Positions 39,092-47,780 of a stretch of 64,000 bases of DNA are shown here, in pieces. The position numbers were made by a program, and so were the translations under genes. Origin of the DNA: Sphingomonadales bacterium (GTDB lineage Bacteria; Pseudomonadota; Alphaproteobacteria; SMXS01). Each line of letters opens with the position of its first letter. The first letter of the stretch is position 1. The DNA is taken from positions 62,001-126,000 of the forward strand of contig JALHLV010000006.1 in NCBI GenBank assembly GCA_022844405.1. Reading direction: 5' to 3'. The notes under the pieces are model-generated. The model was given only the letters and a program-made list of their open reading frames with translations. It was not told the origin of the DNA and did not search any database.

Positions 39092-40845
39092 TACCGCATC
39101 TCCTCCGCGGGCGTCACGCCGAGCACCCCGAGTCCGGACGCGATCGTCAGCGCCGCGGCCCGGATCAGGGCGAGCCGGGCCGCTGTCAGCGCGGGTTCGT
39201 CTGTGCGGATGAAACGCAGCGTCGGATCCTCCTTGCCCTTGTTCCAGTAACTATGGAAGGAAGCGGCAAGGTCATAAAGATAAAACGCAATCCGGTGCGG
39301 CTCGTGCGCCAGCGCCGCGGCCTCGACGGCGCGCGGCCAGTCGGCCAGCGCCTTCATCAGCGCCAGTTCGGCTTCGTCGGAGAGCAAGCCGAGGTTCGCC
39401 TGTTTCAGTGCCGCATCGCTCAGATCCGCGTCCGGCAGCTCGTCGACGACGTTGCGAAAGACCGACCGGATGCGCGCATGGGCGTACTGGACATAGAAAA
39501 CCGGGTTGTCGCGCGAGTGCTCGACCACCTTGGCGAAGTCGAAATCCAGCGGCGCGTCGTTCTTGCGGGTCAACATGATGAAGCGGACAACGTCCCTGCC
39601 CACTTCCTCGACCACCTCGGCCAGGGTCACGAAGCTGCCGGAGCGCTTTGACATCTTCACCGGTTCGCCGTCGCGGGTCAGCCGCACGAGCTGGCACAGC
39701 CGCACGTCCAGCTCGCCCTCGCCACCGGTGATGGCGGTGACCGCCGCCTTCATGCGCTTGACGTAGCCGCCGTGGTCGGCGCCCCAGACGTCGATCATCT
39801 GGCGGAAACCGCGGTCGAACTTGTCCTTGTGGTTGGCGATGTCGCTGGCGAAATAGGTCCACGAGCCGTCCGACTTCTTCAGCGGCCGGTCCACGTCGTC
39901 GCCGAACTGGGTGGCGCGGAACAGGGTCTGCGGCCGTTCCTCCCAGTCGTCGGGCAGCTTGCCCTTGGGCGGCTCGAGCACGCCGGTATAGATGAGCTGC
40001 CGCGTGGACAGCTCCTCCAGCACGCTGTCGACCTGTCCGTTCTCGACCAGGGCCCGTTCGGACGTGAACACGTCGAAGCGGATGCCGAGAGCGGCGAGAT
40101 CGTCGCGGATCATGGCCATCATGGCGTCGATGGCCGCGTCGCGGACGGTGGCCAGCCAGTCGCTCTCCGGCGAGTTCAGCCAGCGGTCGCCATGCTGCCG
40201 GGCGAGCGCCTGCCCCACGGGCACCAGATAGTCGCCCGGGTACAGTCCTTCGGGGATGTCGCCGATGTCCTCGCCCAGCGCCTCGCGGTAACGCAGCCAG
40301 GCGGACCGGGCGAGCATGTCGACCTGGGCGCCGGCGTCGTTGATGTAGTATTCGCGGGTGACGTCGAAGCCGGCCTTGCGCAGCAGCGCGCAGAGCGCAT
40401 CGCCGAACACGGCGCCGCGGCAATGGCCCACATGCATGGGGCCGGTCGGATTGGCCGAGACATATTCGACATTGACCTTCTCGCCGCTGCCGGCGCGGCT
40501 GTCGCCATAGCTTTGTCCGGCTTCGAGAATATGTACTATCACAGTATGATAGAGGCCATTCTTCAATCGGAAATTGATGAATCCTGGCCCGGCGATCTCG
40601 GTCGACGTCACGTCCGGATCATTGGCGAAGCCGGCGACGATCAGCGCCGCCAGATCGCGCGGCTTCATGCCCGCGTCGCGCGCCAGCACCATGGCGGCGT
40701 TGCACGACATGTCGCCGTGCGATGCCTCGCGCGGCGGTTCGGTGACGATGCGCGACGTGTCGAGGCCGCGCGGCAGCCTGCCCTCGGCCGCCAGCGCGTC
40801 GATCCGGGCGGCGATCCGTTCGCGGAAGGTGTCGAAGATGTTCAT
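39091..40845 (-). CDS. argS: Arginine-tRNA ligase
   Basis: A 584-residue class I synthetase with the HIGH-type motif in [26 protein letters not shown] as the KMSKS-type loop, and the DALR anticodon-binding C-terminus. Length and order of domains are normal. The ATG at 40845 overlaps the dgt stop (ATGA), so dgt and argS are probably translationally coupled. Confidence 0.98.
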   Translation of the reverse strand: MNIFDTFRERIAARIDALAAEGRLPRGLDTSRIVTEPPREASHGDMSCNAAMVLARDAGMKPRDLAALIVAGFANDPDVTSTEIAGPGFINFRLKNGLYHTVIVHILEAGQSYGDSRAGSGEKVNVEYVSANPTGPMHVGHCRGAVFGDALCALLRKAGFDVTREYYINDAGAQVDMLARSAWLRYREALGEDIGDIPEGLYPGDYLVPVGQALARQHGDRWLNSPESDWLATVRDAAIDAMMAMIRDDLAALGIRFDVFTSERALVENGQVDSVLEELSTRQLIYTGVLEPPKGKLPDDWEERPQTLFRATQFGDDVDRPLKKSDGSWTYFASDIANHKDKFDRGFRQMIDVWGADHGGYVKRMKAAVTAITGGEGELDVRLCQLVRLTRDGEPVKMSKRSGSFVTLAEVVEEVGRDVVRFIMLTRKNDAPLDFDFAKVVEHSRDNPVFYVQYAHARIRSVFRNVVDELPDADLSDAALKQANLGLLSDEAELALMKALADWPRAVEAAALAHEPHRIAFYLYDLAASFHSYWNKGKEDPTLRFIRTDEPALTAARLALIRAAALTIASGLGVLGVTPAEEMR

Positions 40846-42029
40846 GTTCGGGGCGTTCCGAAAAGACGTTCGTGTTCCATCAGCGCGAAGCGGTCGGTCA
40901 TGCCGGCGATGAAATCGGCGATGGCCCGCGCGGCGGCGTCGGCGTTCCGGCCCACCACCGCGGCCTCGTGCTCCGCCGGCAGTTCGCCGGGTTCCGCCAT
41001 ATAGCGGTGAAACAGGTCGCCCACAACATGCTTGGCGCGCATGGCCTCGGCGGCGACATGCGGGTGGCGGTACATGTGCGCCATCAGAAAATCCCGCAGC
41101 GCCTTCTCATGGACCTTCATCTCGTCGGAGAAAGCGATCACCGGCGCGTCGAGTTCGCGGATCTGCTGGGCCGCGCGCACGCCGGCGGCGTCGATGCGGC
41201 GGCAGGATTCGCGCAGCAGGTCGCTGACCATCAGGTCGATCATGCGCCGCACCATCTCGTGCTTCAGCCGCGAGCCTTCGAGGCCCGGATAACGCTGGCG
41301 CAGGCCCGACAGCACCGGACCGATCAGCGGCAACTCCTCGAGCTCATCGATCTGGAACAGGCCCGCGCGCAGTCCGTCGTCGATGTCGTGGTTGTTATAG
41401 GCGATGTCGTCGGACAGCGCCGCCACCTGCGCCTCGGCGCTGGCGAAGGTGTGGATTTCCAGGTCCTGCCGCTTAAGGTAGTCGAGCAGCAGCGGGTCGA
41501 GGAACGCCTCCTCGCCCTTGCGGCACAGCGGGCCGTTGTGCTTGGCGATGCCTTCCAGCGTCTCCCAGGTCAGGTTGAGGCCGTCGAACTCGGCATAGCG
41601 CTGCTCGATGCTGGTCAGCAGCCGCAGCGAATGGATGTTGTGGTTGAAGCCGCCGTAAGGCCGCAACACCGCCGACAGCCCGTCCTCGCCGGAATGGCCG
41701 AACGGCGGATGGCCGAAATCGTGGGCCAGCGCCAGCGCCTCGGCCAGATCCTCGTTCAGGCCCAGGAACCGGGTGATCGAGCGGGCGATCTGCGACACTT
41801 CCAGGCTGTGGGTCAGTCTGGTGCGGTAGTAGTCGCCCTCGTGATAGACGAAGACCTGGGTCTTGTGCTTGAGCCGGCGGAACGCCTTGGAATGGATGAT
41901 GCGGTCGCGGTCGCGCTGGAACACGGTGCGGAACGGGCTTTCGTCCTCCGGATACAGCCGGCCGCGCGTTTCCGCGGGACGGGACGCGAAGGGCGCGATG
42001 TCGCCGTAAGGCTTTACGATCCGGTCCAG
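40842..42029 (-). CDS. dgt: dGTP triphosphohydrolase-like HD protein
   Basis: An HD-domain dNTP triphosphohydrolase of about 395 residues with [33 protein letters not shown] and NYND-like [13 protein letters not shown] metal motifs. The conserved N-terminal stretch [19 protein letters not shown] lies upstream of the first GTG (41924), so that GTG is too late. From the TGA stop that opens the frame to this GTG there is no ATG, GTG or TTG in frame. The best start is CTG at 42029, 7 nt after GGAG. The start is an inference. argS follows with a 4-nt overlap; erpA is divergent. Confidence 0.9.
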   Translation of the reverse strand: MDRIVKPYGDIAPFASRPAETRGRLYPEDESPFRTVFQRDRDRIIHSKAFRRLKHKTQVFVYHEGDYYRTRLTHSLEVSQIARSITRFLGLNEDLAEALALAHDFGHPPFGHSGEDGLSAVLRPYGGFNHNIHSLRLLTSIEQRYAEFDGLNLTWETLEGIAKHNGPLCRKGEEAFLDPLLLDYLKRQDLEIHTFASAEAQVAALSDDIAYNNHDIDDGLRAGLFQIDELEELPLIGPVLSGLRQRYPGLEGSRLKHEMVRRMIDLMVSDLLRESCRRIDAAGVRAAQQIRELDAPVIAFSDEMKVHEKALRDFLMAHMYRHPHVAAEAMRAKHVVGDLFHRYMAEPGELPAEHEAAVVGRNADAAARAIADFIAGMTDRFALMEHERLFGTPRT

Positions 42030-42042
42030 AAAAGTACTCCGA

Positions 42043-42070
42043 TTGACAACCGGTCAAGGGCGCCTACATT
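42043..42070 (+). promoter_or_regulatory. Predicted sigma70-type promoter for erpA
   Basis: A consensus -35 TTGACA (42043-42048) and a -10 TACATT (42065-42070) are 16 bp apart, about 38 bp before the erpA ATG. The -35 sits immediately upstream of the predicted dgt ribosome-binding site on the other strand, so the two transcription units are tightly packed. Confidence 0.55.
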
Positions 42071-42107
42071 AGGCAGGCAGCGAGTTAGAGAGGTTCTAAG
42101 GGACAAG

Positions 42108-42443
42108 ATGAGCGAGTCGCAACTGGTATCCGTCACGGACAGCGCCGCCCGGCGCATCGCCGTCCTGATCAGGGACGACGGCGGCGAAACGGCGCTGCGA
42201 GTCGCCGTCAATGGCGGCGGCTGCTCGGGCTTCCGCTACGACTTCACCTTCGACGATTCCCGCCAGGACGACGACCTGGTCATCGAGAAGGACGGCGCCG
42301 TGGTGGTGATCGATCCCATGTCCCAACTTTATCTGGCCGGTGCCGCCATCGACTTCGTCGAGGACGTGATCGGCTCCAGCTTCCAGATTACCAACCCGAA
42401 CGCCACGTCGTCCTGCGGCTGCGGCAGTTCGTTCTCGGTCTGA
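42108..42443 (+). CDS. erpA: Iron-sulfur cluster insertion protein ErpA/IscA type
   Basis: A 111-residue A-type carrier that delivers Fe-S clusters to apoproteins. The three conserved cysteines are C39 (GGGCSGFRYDF), C103 and C105 (SSCGCGSSF). AAGGGAC precedes the ATG at 42108. It is divergent from dgt, as in many alphaproteobacteria where xthA then follows; here five other reading frames separate it from xthA. Confidence 0.94.
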   Translation: MSESQLVSVTDSAARRIAVLIRDDGGETALRVAVNGGGCSGFRYDFTFDDSRQDDDLVIEKDGAVVVIDPMSQLYLAGAAIDFVEDVIGSSFQITNPNATSSCGCGSSFSV

Positions 42444-42480
42444 TCGTACCGAGGCCGGTAACGGCGAGCGAGCCCCGCTC

Positions 42481-43182
42481 CTACAAGGCCTTCCCGACGA
42501 TCGCGCCGATACCTGCCGTGAGCGCCATGGCCAAGGCTCCCCAGAACGTAACTCTCGCCGTCGCCTTGAGAATATTGGCGCCGCCCGCCCGTGCGCCAAG
42601 CGCCCCCAGGATGGCCAGAAAGCCCAGGGAAGCGGCCGATACAATGGGAACAAGCAGGGCAACGGGCGACACCACGACCATCAGTAACGGCATCGCCGCC
42701 CCGACCGCGAAGGTCGCCGCCGACGTCAGGGCGGCCTGCACCGGGCGTGCGGTGGTTGCGTCGGAGATTCCGAGCTCGTCATGGGCATGGGCTCCCAATG
42801 CGTCCGCGGCCATCAATTGGTCGGCGACTTTCAGCGCCAGGTCCTGGTCCAGTCCCCGCTTCCGGTAGATGGCCGCGAGTTCTTCCCGCTCGAATTCGGG
42901 GTCGTCGGCCAGTTCGTTGCGCTCCCGCGCCAGATCGGCCTGCTCGGTGTCGGCCTGGGAACTGACCGACACATACTCGCCGGCGGCCATGGACATGGCG
43001 CCGGCGACTAGGCCCGCGACGCCGGTGATCAGCACGTCGCCGGGCGCGGCCGCCGCCGCCGCGACGCCCACGATCAGGCTCGCGGTCGAGACGATGCCAT
43101 CATTGGCGCCGAGCACCGCCGCCCGGAGCCAGCCGACGCGCGAGACAAGATGCCGTTCGGTATGGAGGCGAAGACGACTCAT
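42481..43182 (-). CDS. VIT1/CCC1 transporter family protein
   Basis: A 233-residue membrane protein with about five helices of the vacuolar iron transporter family. VLGANDGIVSTASLIVGV is the first helix signature and AGAMSMAAGEYVSVSSQADTE the second. A cytoplasmic Glu-rich helical insert follows (residues about 80-130), the metal-binding region in this family. It likely exports or sequesters Fe2+ or Mn2+. It converges on erpA, an Fe-S carrier gene, which fits iron handling but may be coincidence. Confidence 0.92.
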   Translation of the reverse strand: MSRLRLHTERHLVSRVGWLRAAVLGANDGIVSTASLIVGVAAAAAAPGDVLITGVAGLVAGAMSMAAGEYVSVSSQADTEQADLARERNELADDPEFEREELAAIYRKRGLDQDLALKVADQLMAADALGAHAHDELGISDATTARPVQAALTSAATFAVGAAMPLLMVVVSPVALLVPIVSAASLGFLAILGALGARAGGANILKATARVTFWGALAMALTAGIGAIVGKAL

Positions 43183-43242
43183 GCCGCGTTCCTCTCGCGG
43201 TTCGCTGGGGCCGCCACCGCTCGCAACCCAGGAAACCGCGAT

Positions 43243-43389
43243 CTATTTCTGGTCAATGGAAATGCCGTTGTCGTTGATCTCTATTTCGATGCCGGTGGGC
43301 TTTTGCCGCTCCTTGTAGAACAGGTAACCCAACACCAGGCTGGCGACGACGAGTGCGGCGATAACGGCGTAGAGCTTGTTGCGGTTCAT
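43243..43389 (-). CDS. Small single-pass membrane protein
   Basis: A 48-residue protein: MNRNKLYAVIAALVVASL begins a membrane helix, followed by FYKERQK and a short periplasmic tail ending GIEIEINDNGISIDQK. Similar tiny proteins with an N-terminal helix and an isoleucine-rich tail occur in alphaproteobacteria, with no known function. The ATG at 43389 is chosen because the longer frame adds a charged, unlikely N-terminus. Confidence 0.65.
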   Translation of the reverse strand: MNRNKLYAVIAALVVASLVLGYLFYKERQKPTGIEIEINDNGISIDQK

Positions 43390-43832
43390 CGTCCGGGCTT
43401 TCTCATTTTGTACCGACCTGCGTGCCGGGACATGCATGTGTTTGGCGCCTGACGGATGCCGGCGCCAACTGCTGGCCTCGGCCATGGTGTCATGAGGCTC
43501 TGGTCAGCCAGTTAAGGCATCAATGTCCGGCTCGGTCACGCTCATTATCCGCGTCATCCGGATTCTTCCTCGGCTTGCCCGGTTTGTCCTCGTGCTGCGG
43601 AGGCGCCGCCCGCTGCGGCGCGGACTGCTGCCGGCCGCTTTCGCGGTGCTCCGGCATCGCCTTGCGGCGATTGAAGATTTCGTGAAAACCGCTCCCGCCC
43701 CACCCGGGCCACAACTCCGACAATTTTTTCCTTCAGAACCCGCTTCGACAGGGGAACGAACTGCCCCCCTGTCGGTTACCGGGTCATGTCGCGTTTCCAC
43801 CGGCGCATCACGTCAGAACTGGGGAGTACAGC
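43390..43832. other. 443-bp spacer, no established gene
   Basis: Apart from one possible small minus-strand frame (43520-43723) nothing conserved was recognised. The right end carries the GGGGAG ribosome-binding site of the gene at 43833. No strong terminator or repeat was seen. Confidence 0.5.
43520..43723 (-). CDS. Possible small hydrophilic protein
   Basis: A 67-codon frame starting at TTG (43723), 6 nt after AAGGA. The product begins MSELWPGWGGSGFHEIFNRR and continues into a Gln/Pro/Lys/Asp-rich tail that looks disordered. No family is recognised. The good ribosome-binding site is the main support; a chance frame in GC-rich DNA is possible. Confidence 0.3.
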   Translation of the reverse strand: MSELWPGWGGSGFHEIFNRRKAMPEHRESGRQQSAPQRAAPPQHEDKPGKPRKNPDDADNERDRAGH

Positions 43833-44120
43833 ATGAGCAACGGGGACAGCTTCGCCGCCGCCATCTCGCACTGGCTGATCGAACCGCGCGCCGCCTCGAC
43901 TGCCGGCGGCAGAACAGCGTTCCGCCGGATGATCGTCGCCGCCGACAGCGCCGCCGCGGCGCGGCAATATGCCGAACACTGGCGGATGTCGCGTCCTTAT
44001 GCGATCAGTGGACCCTTCACCGACCAGCACCATTACCTGGTGCGCCGGCTGCCCGACCAGGCGGTCGACGAACCGGGACAGAACGCCGGCGTGATCCACT
44101 CCGAACTGCTGCCGTCATAG
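43833..44120 (+). CDS. Hypothetical 95-residue protein
   Basis: A small protein starting MSNGDSFAAAISHWLIEP, with a helical AADSAAAARQYAEHW segment and a C-terminal HHYLVRRLPDQAVDE. GGGGAG lies 6 bp upstream of the ATG. No domain is recognised. It has neither signal peptide nor membrane helix, so it is presumably cytoplasmic. It precedes xthA by 77 bp on the same strand. Confidence 0.6.
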   Translation: MSNGDSFAAAISHWLIEPRAASTAGGRTAFRRMIVAADSAAAARQYAEHWRMSRPYAISGPFTDQHHYLVRRLPDQAVDEPGQNAGVIHSELLPS

Positions 44121-44197
44121 CACTGTCCTCATCGTATCCGGGCTGGGCAGACGCATTGCGTCTGTTAACATGCGGGGCTCGATCGCATGGGGACATG

Positions 44198-44968
44198 ATG
44201 AAAATCGCTACCTGGAACGTGAACTCGGTGAAGGTACGCCTGCCGCGGCTGCTGGAATGGCTGAAAGAGGCCAGCCCGGACGTAGCCTTGCTTCAGGAGA
44301 TCAAGGTGGTCGACGACGGCTTTCCGTCCATGGAGATCGCCGACCTGGGCTACAACATCGTCACCCACGGCCAGAAGACCTACAACGGCGTCGCCATCCT
44401 GTCGAAGCACCGGCTGGAGGACGTGTCCATGGGCCTGCCCGGCAATGACGGCTCGGACGCGCAGGCGCGGTATCTGGAAGCGTTCACCGGCGGTGTCCGT
44501 GTCGGCTGCATCTACCTGCCCAACGGCAATCCGGCGCCCGGCGAGAAGTACGACTACAAGCTGGCCTGGATGGACCGGCTGGTGGCCCATGCACGCGAGC
44601 TGCTGACCTGGGAGGAGAACCTGGTGCTGGGCGGCGACTACAACGTCTGCCCGGCCGACGAGGACGTGTGGAGCCCGGCGGCGTTCGCGGGCGACGCGCT
44701 GTGCCTGCCGCAGAGCCGCAACCGATTCCGGCAGCTGCTGAACCTGGGCTACACCGACGCCATCCGCACCTTCCATCAGGGGCCGCTCTATTCCTACTGG
44801 GATTACCAGGCGGGCGCCTGGGAGAAGGACCACGGCCTGCGCATCGACCACCTCCTGCTGTCGCCGCAGGCCGCCGACCGGCTGACCGCCGCCGGCGTCG
44901 ACCGCGCCCCGCGCGGCCGGGAAAAGCCGTCCGATCACACGCCGGTGTGGTGCGAACTGGAGGTCTGA
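44198..44968 (+). CDS. xthA: Exodeoxyribonuclease III
   Basis: A 256-residue AP endonuclease/3'-exonuclease of the EEP superfamily for base-excision repair. Catalytic segments are KIATWNVNSVKVRL, ALLQEIK, YLPNGNP, LGGDYNVCPADEDVW, LRIDHLLLS, and KPSDHTPVW. Two ATGs are adjacent (44195 and 44198); the second has better spacing from GGGGA. It lies in the erpA-xthA neighbourhood usual for the class. Confidence 0.95.
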   Translation: MKIATWNVNSVKVRLPRLLEWLKEASPDVALLQEIKVVDDGFPSMEIADLGYNIVTHGQKTYNGVAILSKHRLEDVSMGLPGNDGSDAQARYLEAFTGGVRVGCIYLPNGNPAPGEKYDYKLAWMDRLVAHARELLTWEENLVLGGDYNVCPADEDVWSPAAFAGDALCLPQSRNRFRQLLNLGYTDAIRTFHQGPLYSYWDYQAGAWEKDHGLRIDHLLLSPQAADRLTAAGVDRAPRGREKPSDHTPVWCELEV

Positions 44969-45069
44969 GCGAATCTTCCCGTCGTACCCTTCATTGTCAT
45001 CCCGGGAACATGTCCGGGGACCGTGTCGCGGCGTGACGGAGCAGCAGGCCTTGCTCTTCCAAACTACCG

Positions 45070-45165
45070 TGATTTTGCGAGCGAAGCGCGGCAATCCAGC
45101 CCCTCCGCCACACGACCCTCTACGGCACGGCTGGGCTGCTTCGCTCCGCTCGCAGAATCACGCAG
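45070..45165. repeat. Intergenic inverted repeat of the TTGCGAGC type
   Basis: The element has ends TTGCGAGCGAAGCG and CGCTCCGCTCGCAGAA, with internal GGCAATCCAGCCC opposed by GGCTGGGCTGC. Its right end is nearly identical to the fragment at 23620-23650 and it is related to the element at 21731-21834. It fills the 288-bp spacer between xthA and the ABC transporter. Confidence 0.55.
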
Positions 45166-45256
45166 GGTTGAGGCAAGGGATGACGCCAACGCCAAATCCT
45201 CCTTGCGGCCAAGCCGTTGAAACGCAATCCTCACCGGGGCAAGAGGGAGACTGCAC

Positions 45257-46267
45257 TTGAACGGATTGCGCTTGTTCGCCGTAACGTGCCTGGGCCTGCT
45301 CGCCGCCGCGTGCTCGGAGCAGAAGAAGGCGGACCCGCCCGCCGCCTCGTCCAGAACCCACATCACCTTCGCCACCGACTGGCGCGCCCAGGCGGAACAG
45401 GGCGGTTTCTACCAGGCCGTGGCGACCGGCGAATACACCAGGCGCGGGCTCGACGTCACCATCATGCAGGGCGGGCCGGCGGTGAACGTGCCGCAGCTTC
45501 TGGCGGCCGGCTCGGTCGACATGGGCATGGGCTCCAACAGCTTCATCGCCCTCAACCTGGCCGCCGAGAAGGTGCCGGTGAAGGTGGTCGCCGCGTTCAT
45601 GCAAAAGGATCCGCAGGTGCTGATGGCCCATCCGGACCAGGGCATCAGGTCCATCGCCGACATGAAGGGCCGCCCGATCCTGCTGAGCGACGCCTCGATC
45701 ACCGCGTTCTGGGTTTGGCTGAAGGCGAAATACGGCTTTACCGACGACATGGTGCGCAAATACACCTTCAATCCCGCGCCGTTCATCGCCGACAAGAAGG
45801 CGATTCAGCAGGGCTATGTAACCAGCGAGCCCTATACCATTGAGAAGGAGGCCGGCTTCGCGCCCGCCGTGTTCCTGCTGGCCGACGAAGGCTATCCCGG
45901 CTACGCCACCATGGTCCTCGTGCCCGACGCCTTCATCGCCCGGAACCCGGAGGCGGTGCGCGCCTTCGTGGAAGGGTCCGCGGCCGGCTGGAAATCCTAC
46001 CTGAACGGCGATGCGGCACCCGGCGACGCGCTGATCCTGAAGGACAATCCCGAAGCGACGCCCGACCTGCTCGCCCAGGCGCGCGAGAAGATGAAGTCTT
46101 ACAGCATCGTCGAGTCCGGCGATGCTGCGACCGCCGGGATCGGCGCCATGACCGACGAACGCTGGGCCGCGTTCTTCAAGGTGGCGTCCGAACAGGGCGT
46201 CTATCCCAGGGACATGGACTACAAGAGCGCCTATACGCTCGAGTACCTCGAGCCCGCCGCGCCCTGA
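45257..46267 (+). CDS. ABC transporter substrate-binding lipoprotein, NitT/TauT type
   Basis: A 336-residue binding protein with a lipoprotein signal (LRLFAVTCLGLLAAAC) followed by the NMT1/SsuA fold: ATDWRAQAEQGGFYQAVATG, GGPAVNVPQLLAAGSVDMGMG and DMKGRPILLSDASITAFWVW. Relatives bind nitrate, sulfonates or thiamine pyrimidine precursors; the ligand is not readable here. The start is TTG at 45257 with GGGAG upstream. It overlaps the ATPase gene by 1 nt (TGATG), so the three transporter genes form one operon. Confidence 0.9.
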   Translation: MNGLRLFAVTCLGLLAAACSEQKKADPPAASSRTHITFATDWRAQAEQGGFYQAVATGEYTRRGLDVTIMQGGPAVNVPQLLAAGSVDMGMGSNSFIALNLAAEKVPVKVVAAFMQKDPQVLMAHPDQGIRSIADMKGRPILLSDASITAFWVWLKAKYGFTDDMVRKYTFNPAPFIADKKAIQQGYVTSEPYTIEKEAGFAPAVFLLADEGYPGYATMVLVPDAFIARNPEAVRAFVEGSAAGWKSYLNGDAAPGDALILKDNPEATPDLLAQAREKMKSYSIVESGDAATAGIGAMTDERWAAFFKVASEQGVYPRDMDYKSAYTLEYLEPAAP

Positions 46268-47013
46268 TGGCTGTCGCCTCCCTCGCCGCCGTCGAGGTCG
46301 AGTATCCGGGCCGGGGCAAGGCGCTCGGGCCGTTCGACCTGGCGCTGGAGGAAGGCGAGATCGTCGCGCTGGTCGGCCCGTCGGGCTGCGGCAAGAGCAC
46401 GGCGCTGCGGCTGCTGGCCGGGCTGGAGCAGCCGACCCGCGGCAACGTCACCCGCACGCCGGGCCGCGGCGAGACGTCGGTGGTGTTCCAGTCGCCCAAC
46501 CTGATGCCCTGGGCGTCGGCGCTGGCCAACGTGGCGTTGCCGCTGGAGCTTGACGGCGTCGACAAGGCCGAGGCGCGCAGGCAGGCGGCCGACGCGTTGG
46601 CGCGCGTGGGCCTAGCGGGAGCTGCCGCCGCCAAGCCGGCGCAGCTTTCCGGCGGCATGGCCATGCGGGTGTCGCTGGCCCGCGCGCTGGTGACCGAGCC
46701 GAAGCTGCTGCTGCTCGACGAGCCGTTCGCGGCCCTCGACGAGATCACAAGGCGCGATCTGGCCGCCGACATCCACCTGCTGTGGGACGAGACACGGCCG
46801 GCGGTGATCTTCGTCACCCATAACGTCGAGGAAGCGGTGTACATGGCGTCGCGCGTGGTGGTGATGAGCGCCTCGCCCGGCCGCACGTTCAACGTCGTGC
46901 GGACCGATCCCGTGCTGCCCCGGCCCGCGCATTTCCGCACGACGCTGGAGTTCCGGTCGGCGGCGGAAGCCATCTCCCGCGACCTGGCGGCCAGCATGGG
47001 GCGCGACGCATGA
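46267..47013 (+). CDS. ABC transporter ATP-binding protein, NitT/TauT type
   Basis: A 248-residue ATPase with Walker A GPSGCGKST, Q-loop VVFQSPNLMPW, signature LSGGMAMRVSLARAL, Walker B LLLLDEPFAALDE and the H-loop FVTHNVEEAV. It powers uptake of the ligand bound by the preceding lipoprotein. Its start and stop overlap both neighbours. Confidence 0.94.
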   Translation: MAVASLAAVEVEYPGRGKALGPFDLALEEGEIVALVGPSGCGKSTALRLLAGLEQPTRGNVTRTPGRGETSVVFQSPNLMPWASALANVALPLELDGVDKAEARRQAADALARVGLAGAAAAKPAQLSGGMAMRVSLARALVTEPKLLLLDEPFAALDEITRRDLAADIHLLWDETRPAVIFVTHNVEEAVYMASRVVVMSASPGRTFNVVRTDPVLPRPAHFRTTLEFRSAAEAISRDLAASMGRDA

Positions 47014-47780
47014 ACCGGGCCGTCGTCGACATCGCCGCGCCGCTGGTGCTGATCGCCGTGCTGCTGGCGGGGTGGGAAGCGGCGTGCCGGATCATGGAAA
47101 TTCCCAGCTACTTCCTGCCGGCGCCGTCCGAGATCGCCAAAGCTGCGGTCAACAGCGCACCGATCCTGTTCATGTCCGCCTGGAACACGCTGTTCATGGC
47201 ATTGAAGGCGCTTGCCGTCGCCAGCGTGCTGGCCTGCGGCGTGGCGCTGGTCGTCGCGCTGAACCGGACGCTGGAGAAGGCCGTGCAGCCGCTCGCCGTG
47301 GCGCTGCAGGTGACGCCGGTGATCGCCATCGCGCCGCAGGTGGTGATCTGGGCCGGCCTGGCGCATCCCGAGCGGGCCATCGTCGCCCTGGCGGTGATCG
47401 TGGCGTTCTTCCCGATCTTCTCCGGCGCCCTGACCGGCCTGAAGGCCACCGATCCTGACCTGGAGCGGCTGTTCGACCTCTACGGCGCGACCCGCCGCCA
47501 GCGCCTGTGGCGGCTGCGCATCCCGTCCTCGGTGCCGTTCGTGCTGGAAGGCCACAAGGTGGCCGGCGGCCTGGCGGTGATCGGCGCCGTCGTCGCCGAG
47601 TTCGTTGCCGGATCGGGCGGCGCGCAGGGCCTGGCGTGGCGCATCCTGGAATCCAGCAACCGGTTGCAGACCGCCCGGACCTTCGCGGCAGTGATTGTGC
47701 TGGCGATTATGGGCGCGCTGCTGCACGCGGCGTTGCGATACGCGGAACAGGCGATCCTGAAGCGGCTGCGCGGGCGTTAG
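47010..47780 (+). CDS. ABC transporter permease, NitT/TauT type
   Basis: A 256-residue membrane protein of the BPD-type permease family with about six helices. The coupling region reads RLFDLYGATRRQRLWRLRIPSSVPFV. It overlaps the ATPase gene by 4 nt and meets the oppositely oriented next gene tail to tail with a 4-nt overlap. Confidence 0.93.
   Translation: MNRAVVDIAAPLVLIAVLLAGWEAACRIMEIPSYFLPAPSEIAKAAVNSAPILFMSAWNTLFMALKALAVASVLACGVALVVALNRTLEKAVQPLAVALQVTPVIAIAPQVVIWAGLAHPERAIVALAVIVAFFPIFSGALTGLKATDPDLERLFDLYGATRRQRLWRLRIPSSVPFVLEGHKVAGGLAVIGAVVAEFVAGSGGAQGLAWRILESSNRLQTARTFAAVIVLAIMGALLHAALRYAEQAILKRLRGR

Noticed and set aside
43504-43800. 98-residue minus-strand frame overlapping the small 67-residue candidate
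   Set aside because: It lies in another frame without a good ribosome-binding site; the TTG-initiated frame at 43520-43723 is better supported.
45023-45260. Small frames in the spacer before the ABC transporter
   Set aside because: They lie in an intergenic repeat and show no homology.
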